Shown: one piece after another, positions 6,957-10,612 of the stretch
How positions within the stretch are numbered: position 1 is the stretch's first letter
Layout of the letters: each line of letters begins with the position of its first letter
NCBI GenBank assembly: GCA_016866815.1
Contig: VGKZ01000033.1
Location: 1 to 10,612, forward strand
From: Candidatus Peregrinibacteria bacterium
GTDB taxonomy: Bacteria > Patescibacteriota > Gracilibacteria > Peribacterales > Peribacteraceae
Reading direction: 5' to 3'
Length of the DNA: 10,612 bases
The notes under the pieces: generated by a model
What the model saw: the letters and a program-made list of their open reading frames with translations, nothing else
The model's database searches: none
What the model was told of the DNA's origin: nothing
Position numbers and translations under genes: made by a program

Positions 6957-7859
6957 CTATTTGCGCTTCTTTGCAGGAGCATTCTTCGTCAGGTTCACCT
7001 TTCCGGCAACCGCAACGGGTGCCAGGGGATGTGCGAGGATATCGGAGGAGAACTGCGTGTAGAACACGCTGCAGAAAGCGATACATAGATGCTGTGTGAC
7101 GATGAGCACCAGACCGGCGAGCATCGGTACCGGAGCCAGGAGCATGCTGAAAACAGCAAAGATCAGGAGCATAGCGATGCCCACGGTGAACCCGGCGAGA
7201 ATCCAGTATCCGACGATTCTACCCCAGTACCCGCGTGATCGCTCGTTGCTCACACGCACCGACTCGAAAACTCCCATGCCGTCGCGTACGTAGAGTACGG
7301 GTGCGAGGGTCAGTCGCGGGCCGATGATGAAACCGAAAATGATACCGATGAGCGGAATCCAGACGAACGAACGAAGCATCATCCAGATGGACAACCCTAT
7401 GAGCGGCAGAACGACACTACAGGCACGCTTGAGAGCGACAATGGGGTCCTTCGTACCGTCCACAGCCACCACGAGGTAGTACGCTGACGCCAGAAAGGAA
7501 AGGAGAATGGCAATCATTGCGAAACTGCCGAGAGCCGGCGCAAGGCCCTTGATTATATGCTTTGCAACCATTTCTGCGGCGTCCTCGTTGATCTCGCCCT
7601 CCGCCGTCATCATGCCCATCTCTTTCATCATATCATCCATTGCCTGTTCGTCCCCGTTTTCGATCCTCTCGGCAAAATCGGAAAAGCGTTCCATGCTGCC
7701 GAACTTGCTCTCCATCATGAAGACGGTGTTCCTGTGCAGCAGATACTGTCCTGTGAAGAGTACGAGTCCGACCACAACGGCAGCGACGGCAAACACCGTG
7801 AAGTGTGAGCGGAAGAAATTCCAGCTGGAGGAGAGAAGTTGTGAGAAGGTCTGCAGCAT
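6957..7859 (-). CDS. Multi-pass membrane protein of unknown function
   Basis: A 300-residue protein with about six membrane segments, near residues 19-41, 110-133, 148-165, 167-190, 213-240 and 244-268. Between the first two is a hydrophilic loop (45-105) rich in Met, Glu and Asp. The tail is Lys-rich (KKRK at the end) and probably cytoplasmic. The pattern of paired hydrophobic segments with the segment SVRVSNERSRGYWGRIVGYW (200-219) recalls membrane domains of the GPDPase_memb/UPF0259 type, but I cannot assign it with confidence. The ATG at 7859 was chosen because residues upstream of it in the same open frame are encoded by the tandem array. It lies downstream of dprA on the same strand, separated by the repeats. 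Confidence 0.8.
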   Translation of the reverse strand: MLQTFSQLLSSSWNFFRSHFTVFAVAAVVVGLVLFTGQYLLHRNTVFMMESKFGSMERFSDFAERIENGDEQAMDDMMKEMGMMTAEGEINEDAAEMVAKHIIKGLAPALGSFAMIAILLSFLASAYYLVVAVDGTKDPIVALKRACSVVLPLIGLSIWMMLRSFVWIPLIGIIFGFIIGPRLTLAPVLYVRDGMGVFESVRVSNERSRGYWGRIVGYWILAGFTVGIAMLLIFAVFSMLLAPVPMLAGLVLIVTQHLCIAFCSVFYTQFSSDILAHPLAPVAVAGKVNLTKNAPAKKRK

Positions 7860-7939
7860 GAAAACAGGGGAAAATACCCAAAGACTGTAGCAGAATAGCG
7901 GAACGGAAACCAAACTACGGGTGACCCATAAGCAGACCA

Positions 7940-7949
7940 GGTAATTACC
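7940..7949. promoter_or_regulatory. Perfect 10-bp palindrome before the membrane protein gene
   Basis: GGTAATTACC is a perfect palindrome at the edge of the 20-bp array, about 80 bp upstream of the membrane protein start. It could be an operator; nothing else supports this. Confidence 0.25.
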
Positions 7950-8047
7950 AACATTGCCGCTGGTTAGCCAACATTGCCGCTGGTTAGCCAACATTGCCGC
8001 TGGTTAGCCAACATTGCCGCTGGTTAGCCAACATTGCCGCTGGTTAG
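7948..8047. repeat. Five perfect tandem copies of a 20-bp unit
   Basis: CCAACATTGCCGCTGGTTAG is repeated five times without a mismatch or spacer (starts 7948, 7968, 7988, 8008, 8028). It occupies most of the spacer between dprA and the membrane protein gene. Perfect identity suggests recent expansion or a length-variable minisatellite. The unit is not a multiple of 3, so the array is not a coding repeat. Confidence 0.97.
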
Positions 8048-8054
8048 CCCTAAT

Positions 8055-8097
8055 CAGCGCGTAAAAATTGAGGGCTAACCAGCGCGTAAAAATTGAG
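8055..8097. repeat. Two-copy 25-bp repeat with a core complementary to the adjacent 20-bp array
   Basis: CAGCGCGTAAAAATTGAG occurs at 8055-8072 and 8080-8097, inside 25-bp units that begin TAATC or TAACC. The second unit holds GGCTAACCAGCG, the exact reverse complement of CGCTGGTTAGCC found at the junctions of the 20-bp array. The second copy ends 3 nt before the dprA stop codon on the complementary strand. Confidence 0.92.
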
Positions 8098-8100
8098 CAT

Positions 8101-9186
8101 TCACGACCGCACCCACATGCCGTTCCCCACGTTCCTGGCCGAACCGGAAAGCTCCAGCATCGTCAGCTTCGCATTGATGATGGCGGCGTCGATCTTCGCC
8201 CGCTCCGTCAGATCACTGACGGACTGTGGCATGGAGGTCAGTGCCGTCCATACGGCCGCTTCTTCCCTGTCCGCTGGAACAAATTCCACCGCAGCCCGGG
8301 TCGCATCGGGAGCAACGATACGCAGTTCCCGCAGCACTTCCTCCGGAGAGGACACAAGGCGAGCTCTACCCGAAGCGATGAGGTCGTGGCATCCGCGATA
8401 GTTCTCATCGAAGATCTGCCCCGGCACCGCAAAGCAGTCGCGACCGTATTCCAGAGCCAGATCTGCCGTGATGATGGCTCCGCTGCCTTCGCCGGCTTCC
8501 AGAACTACGGTCGCCAGGGAAAGCCCCGCGATGATCCGGTTTCTGGCGGGGAATGTGTATTTGTCCGGAGGGCAATCAAGCGGGAATTCAGTGAGTAGAA
8601 GCCCGCCACTGGAAACGATCTCCTCCGCAAGCTTCGCATTGCTCTTCGGATAGATGGCACCGAGTCCGTGCCCGAGCACCGCAACCGTTTTTCCGCCTGC
8701 GAGAAGCGTCTCACGGGCAACAGAGGCGTCTATGCCTTCGGCAAGCCCGCTCACGGTCACCATGCCCGCACGGACGAATGCCGGGGTAAAGAGTTCCGTC
8801 ACACGTTTGCCGTACGTGCTCATCTCGCGCGTGCCTACACAGCCAATACATGGCTGACTGAGAATTTCTGTTGAGCCCTTGGAGTAGAGGAAAACAGGGG
8901 GGTCCCCCATCTCCCGAAGAACCGCCGGATACGCATCGTCCTCGATGCTCATCAGACGCATCCCTTGTTTCCCCAGAAGTTGCGCATACGCATCGGCATC
9001 GAATTCATCGAGGCGGTTCAGCGCACCAAACACCGTCGCCTCCTGACACCCCAATCCTCTGAGCATGGGTTCTCCGATCTCGCCGAGTGCCTTCTCCAGA
9101 TCACCGAAGGCCTGACAGAGCATGTCGTAGCGCTTCTTCGTGAGGACATTCAGCCAGGACCAGGTGAGTGCGGTGGAGAGTTGCAT
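8101..9186 (-). CDS. dprA: DNA processing protein DprA (Smf)
   Basis: Binds incoming single-stranded DNA during natural transformation and loads RecA. The 361-residue protein has an N-terminal helical region (1-70), then the DprA Rossmann domain: GCVGTREMSTYGKRV (115-129), TVSGLAEGIDA (144-154), TVAVLGHGLGAIYPKSN (167-183), GGLLLTEFPL (194-203), FPARNRIIAGLS (212-223), VVLEAGEGSGAIITADLALEYGRDCFAVPG (227-256) and GCHDLIASGRARLV (265-278), and a C-terminal winged-helix-like tail (305-361). The ATG at 9186 puts the conserved domain at its normal place; a TTG at 9258 in frame would read through heptamer repeats and is rejected. The usual His after GIDxxAH is Arg158, a common variation outside the DNA-binding residues. 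No Shine-Dalgarno sequence is present. Confidence 0.95.
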   Translation of the reverse strand: MQLSTALTWSWLNVLTKKRYDMLCQAFGDLEKALGEIGEPMLRGLGCQEATVFGALNRLDEFDADAYAQLLGKQGMRLMSIEDDAYPAVLREMGDPPVFLYSKGSTEILSQPCIGCVGTREMSTYGKRVTELFTPAFVRAGMVTVSGLAEGIDASVARETLLAGGKTVAVLGHGLGAIYPKSNAKLAEEIVSSGGLLLTEFPLDCPPDKYTFPARNRIIAGLSLATVVLEAGEGSGAIITADLALEYGRDCFAVPGQIFDENYRGCHDLIASGRARLVSSPEEVLRELRIVAPDATRAAVEFVPADREEAAVWTALTSMPQSVSDLTERAKIDAAIINAKLTMLELSGSARNVGNGMWVRS

Positions 9187-9193
9187 GGGAGTA

Positions 9194-9270
9194 AGCTTAT
9201 AGCTTATAGCTTTTAGCTTTGGGAAGAGTACGGAAAAAACTTCCTGTGTAAGCTTCAAGCTATAAGCTCT
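9194..9270. repeat. Heptamer arrays in inverted orientation before dprA
   Basis: Four 7-bp units (AGCTTAT, AGCTTAT, AGCTTTT, AGCTTTG; 9194-9221) and three units (AAGCTTC, AAGCTAT, AAGCTCT; 9250-9270) face each other. AGCTTATAGCTT occurs at 9194 and 9201, and its exact reverse complement at 9257-9268, so a 12-bp stem with a loop of about 45-50 nt could form in the dprA leader. Confidence 0.85.
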
Positions 9271-9281
9271 TCATGTAGGCC

Positions 9282-9310
9282 AAAAACGGCGTTCCTCATA
9301 GCTGTGGAAC
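9282..9310 (-). terminator. Weak terminator candidate after tRNA-Thr
   Basis: On the minus strand GTTCC and GGAAC form a 5-bp stem (10-nt loop), then GCCG and TTTTT. The U-run starts 4 nt after the stem and the stem is short, so it is only a candidate. It lies 13 nt past the tRNA end. Confidence 0.3.
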
Positions 9311-9322
9311 AACTCTCATAAG

Positions 9323-9397
9323 TGGAGCCGCCTCGGGGATTTGAACCCCGGACCCTCGGTTTACGATACCGATGCTCTACCACTGAGCTAAGGCGGC
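9323..9397 (-). tRNA. tRNA-Thr (anticodon CGT), CCA encoded
   Basis: A complete cloverleaf of 75 nt: acceptor GCCGCCT/AGGCGGC, D arm GCTC-AGTGGTA-GAGC, anticodon stem TCGGT/ACCGA with loop ATCGTAA giving anticodon CGT (reads ACG, threonine), a 5-nt variable loop and T arm CGGGG-TTCAAAT-CCCCG. The discriminator is T and the 3' CCA is encoded. All stems pair without mismatch. Confidence 0.96.
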
Positions 9398-9413
9398 TGG
9401 TGACTTCCCGCAA

Positions 9414-9443
9414 ATCTTAAACAAAGAACCACGGAACCGCCAA
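9414..9443 (-). promoter_or_regulatory. Promoter candidate for tRNA-Thr
   Basis: On the minus strand TTGGCG (9443-9438), an 18-bp spacer and TAAGAT (9419-9414) precede the tRNA 5' end by 16 nt. Both boxes match four or five consensus positions. Confidence 0.45.
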
Positions 9444-9531
9444 CTTTTATAAACACTTTCAAATCATCGTTTTAGACTATTGGATAAATGAATGAAGTAT
9501 TGAAAATGTTAATATTTCTTTACAATACTCC

Positions 9532-9572
9532 AGCCCTCTTCAGAATAACCGACCTCTTAGAGGGTTGTTTTT
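9532..9572 (+). terminator. Hairpin plus T-tract overlapping the next promoter
   Basis: AGCCCTCT (9532-9539) pairs with AGAGGGTT (9559-9566) with one G-T pair, and GTTTTT follows. An alternative inner hairpin CCTC-TTA-GAGG (9553-9563) uses the same 3' arm, as in attenuators. A TACAAT box at 9521-9526, 15 bp after TTGAAA, could start a very short RNA here. No plus-strand gene is seen upstream, so what would be terminated is unclear. Confidence 0.4.
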
Positions 9573-9593
9573 CTTGTGTTTTTTAACTATAAA
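9565..9593 (+). promoter_or_regulatory. Promoter for the small membrane protein gene
   Basis: TTGTTT (9565-9570), a 17-bp spacer rich in T, and TATAAA (9588-9593). The start would be near 9600, about 54 nt before the ATG. The -35 box lies in the 3' arm and T-run of the upstream hairpin. Confidence 0.6.
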
Positions 9594-9595
9594 AG

Positions 9596-9627
9596 CGGCT
9601 TCCTTGTATTTCGCAGGGAAGCAGCCG
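9596..9627 (+). other. Inverted repeat in the leader region
   Basis: CGGCTTCC (9596-9603) can pair with GGAA and GCCG (9617-9627) leaving a 3-nt bulge, or GCTTCC with GGAAGC as a perfect 6-bp stem. If transcription begins near 9600 the first bases of the stem are missing from the RNA, so it may act only in longer transcripts or as DNA. Confidence 0.4.
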
Positions 9628-9653
9628 TTCATTCTCAAATCGAAGGAGTAACT

Positions 9654-9959
9654 ATGCAGTCATGGAACTGGCAGAAAATCCAGGAAGTCCTGTGCATGAT
9701 CGCAACACTCGCGATCTTCATCTTTCTCTTGGTGTTTCACAGCCTCACTGAGAACCATGTCAGGGGTCGCGTAACCCATGTGAAGCGGGTCGAACGCATG
9801 ATCGTCGTCCAGATCCAATCCGGTGCGTCGTTCATGATCGATGCCCAATGGCAGCAAGAGCCGATCACGGAAGGCGAAACCTATAAATTCGTCTACAGGA
9901 ATGGATTCCTGTATCCCCGTACGGCGCTGCGGATCGAACATTGCTCCGACGAGAAGTGA
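9654..9959 (+). CDS. Small single-pass membrane protein, unknown function
   Basis: I do not recognise this 101-residue protein. Residues 12-29 (centre IATLAIFIFLLVF) form one membrane segment. The rest, from about residue 33, is a small hydrophilic, beta-rich domain with alternating hydrophobic residues (GRVTHVKRVERMIVVQI, then SFMIDAQW and ETYKFVYRNGFL), plausibly a compact barrel or sandwich fold. The start is supported by AAGGAG at 9643-9648, 5 nt before the ATG, the only canonical Shine-Dalgarno sequence seen in the window. It has its own promoter at 9565-9593 and terminator-like hairpins behind it, so it is probably monocistronic. Confidence 0.8.
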   Translation: MQSWNWQKIQEVLCMIATLAIFIFLLVFHSLTENHVRGRVTHVKRVERMIVVQIQSGASFMIDAQWQQEPITEGETYKFVYRNGFLYPRTALRIEHCSDEK

Positions 9960-9966
9960 GCGGGCA

Positions 9967-10008
9967 CCCCGGGTGGCGGCACACGCCACTGCCCGGGGAA
10001 CCTCATTT
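9967..10008 (+). terminator. Strong GC hairpin after the small membrane protein gene
   Basis: CCCCGG-GTGGCG pairs with CGCCAC-(TGC)-CCGGGG: 12 bp with one 3-nt bulge and a 5-nt loop (9967-9998). AACCTCATTTT follows, so the U-run is short and delayed. It begins 8 nt after the stop codon. Confidence 0.55.
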
Positions 10009-10024
10009 TGTCCACTCTCCTTGT

Positions 10025-10046
10025 CTTTCCAGGAAAGGCTTTTTTT
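10025..10046 (+). terminator. Second terminator-like element with seven T
   Basis: CTTTCC and GGAAAG (10025-10037) form an inverted repeat around one A, realistically a 4-bp stem with a 5-nt loop, then GC and TTTTTTT. It lies inside the promoter of the next gene. Confidence 0.35.
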
Positions 10047-10054
10047 GCTATACT
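10026..10054 (+). promoter_or_regulatory. Promoter for the 125-residue protein gene
   Basis: TTTCCA (10026-10031), a 17-bp spacer containing the T-tract, and TATACT (10049-10054). The start near 10061 gives a 35-nt leader that can begin with a hairpin TTGGT/ACCAA (10062-10079). Confidence 0.55.
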
Positions 10055-10095
10055 GTCCTGATTGGTCGAAAAAAACCAACAACCCAACACACACC

Positions 10096-10473
10096 ATGTC
10101 CATCGACGCCTGCATCGCGCATGCCATCCACTCGGACCTCGATATCCTGCAGGTTCTACCGGAGCTGAAATCGATGCCGGTTGAGAGCCTGGAACCGTAC
10201 ATCGAGAACTACATCCTCACAGTCCAGCAGGACTTGCGTCAGGTCATCGTGAACCGCGGTGACAAGTTCATCCGCAGCAAGGACGCTGCGGGGCTCTGCG
10301 CAACATGCATGGAAGCGGGTGTCGGCATCCCTCCGAAAATGCTCCTGAAGATGTGCCAGACCATCCTGCAGCTCTCCACGATCGATGCACGCTTCATTCT
10401 AGACACCGAGGAAGGCGCCAGCCTCTTCTACGTGAAAATGGCGATCGACATGAAAGCAAAGCAGGTGAAGTGA
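10096..10473 (+). CDS. Small soluble helical protein, unknown function
   Basis: I do not recognise this 125-residue protein. It has no signal peptide or membrane segment and looks all-helical. It contains one CxxC pair (Cys68-Ala-Thr-Cys71), another cysteine at 87 and a conserved-looking segment GVGIPPKMLLKMCQTILQLS (75-94). The CxxC could be redox-active or bind metal, but a second pair for a zinc site is not present. The ATG at 10096 follows a clear promoter; the open frame upstream crosses promoter and terminator sequence and is not used. No Shine-Dalgarno sequence is present. The stop codon abuts a 9-bp tandem array. Confidence 0.75.
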   Translation: MSIDACIAHAIHSDLDILQVLPELKSMPVESLEPYIENYILTVQQDLRQVIVNRGDKFIRSKDAAGLCATCMEAGVGIPPKMLLKMCQTILQLSTIDARFILDTEEGASLFYVKMAIDMKAKQVK

Positions 10474-10536
10474 GAAGGGAACGAGGGGGACGAGGGGGAC
10501 GAGGGGGACGAGGGGAACAAGGGGAACGAAGAAAAC
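10474..10536. repeat. Purine-rich 9-bp tandem array, seven units
   Basis: Directly after the stop codon come GAAGGGAAC, GAGGGGGAC three times, GAGGGGAAC, AAGGGGAAC and GAAGAAAAC. Being a multiple of 3, it reads as a peptide repeat in other frames, but no gene model supports translation. Confidence 0.92.
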
Positions 10537-10551
10537 AAAGGGCCTTTTCGT

Positions 10552-10596
10552 CGACAACTTCGCTACCTTCGCTGCCCTCGTTACCTTCGCTCCCCC
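10552..10596. repeat. Pyrimidine-rich 9-bp tandem array, five units, inverted relative to the preceding one
   Basis: Units CGACAACTT, CGCTACCTT, CGCTGCCCT, CGTTACCTT and CGCTCCCCC keep the 9-bp period, and their reverse complements (for example AAGGTAACG) resemble the purine units. The centre AAAGG-G-CCTTT (10537-10547) joins both into one large imperfect palindrome. Confidence 0.85.
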
Positions 10597-10612
10597 TTCT
10601 CCTTTAACGCTT

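Noticed and set aside
7948..8097. CRISPR array
   Set aside because: The 20-bp units are directly joined with no spacers, only five copies are present, and no cas gene is nearby.
7948..8097. Integron attC sites
   Set aside because: The complementary cores contain GTTAGCC/GGCTAAC, which do not fit GTTRRRY/RYYYAAC, and there are no cassettes or integrase.
9187..9258. Longer DprA starting at a TTG
   Set aside because: The added residues come from the heptamer repeats and are not part of the family.
10305..10607. Arg-Gly-rich and Leu-Pro-Ser repeat protein
   Set aside because: It overlaps the 125-residue gene in another frame and its repeats simply translate the two 9-bp arrays.
1..10612. Alternative code with UGA as an amino acid
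   Set aside because: TGA sits exactly at the expected C-terminal ends of purC, rpe and dprA, and Trp codons are TGG.

Overview
The window is bacterial and moderately GC-rich, with compact genes on both strands and short AT-rich intergenic spacers. Reading is consistent with the standard bacterial code: TGA ends purC, rpe and dprA. That rules out the UGA-Gly code of Gracilibacteria/Absconditabacteria. A very large single-anchor surface protein, short tandem repeats in several spacers, almost no Shine-Dalgarno sequences and a scattered set of core enzymes next to dprA suggest a Patescibacteria/CPR lineage, possibly Peribacteria/Peregrinibacteria-like. This placement is an inference from style, not from a search.

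Layout. Positions 1-2135 (minus): the first 711 residues of a large membrane-anchored surface protein. It has a cytoplasmic helical domain, one transmembrane segment, a Gly-rich and collagen-like linker, and tail-fibre-like repeats; the 3' end lies outside the window. Positions 2350-3330 (plus): purC (SAICAR synthase). Positions 3559-5148 (minus): a sugar-phosphate cluster rpiB - rpe - DUF192 lipoprotein, the last two overlapping by 4 nt. Positions 5413-6126 (plus): tpiA, divergent from rpiB. Positions 6209-6955 (plus): an SPFH/stomatin-like protein, convergent (1-nt gap) with a multi-pass membrane protein at 6957-7859 (minus). Positions 8101-9186 (minus): dprA. Positions 9323-9397 (minus): tRNA-Thr(CGT) with encoded CCA. 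Positions 9654-9959 and 10096-10473 (plus): two small genes I do not recognise, each with a good promoter.

How the genes relate. RpiB, Rpe and TpiA link the non-oxidative pentose-phosphate pathway to lower glycolysis, and the pentose branch feeds PRPP for the purine pathway in which PurC acts. DprA loads RecA on incoming single-stranded DNA during natural transformation. The surface fibre, the SPFH protein, the membrane protein and the lipoprotein belong to the cell envelope.

The most unusual content is between the genes. A five-copy perfect 20-bp tandem array lies next to a two-copy 25-bp array with a complementary core (7948-8097). Heptamer arrays lie upstream of the SPFH gene and dprA. 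A pair of 9-bp arrays in opposite orientation forms a large imperfect palindrome at the window end. A 15-bp palindrome (TGAGCCTCAGGCTCA) recurs in three spacers. None is a CRISPR, and I see no insertion sequence or convincing new multi-gene system.
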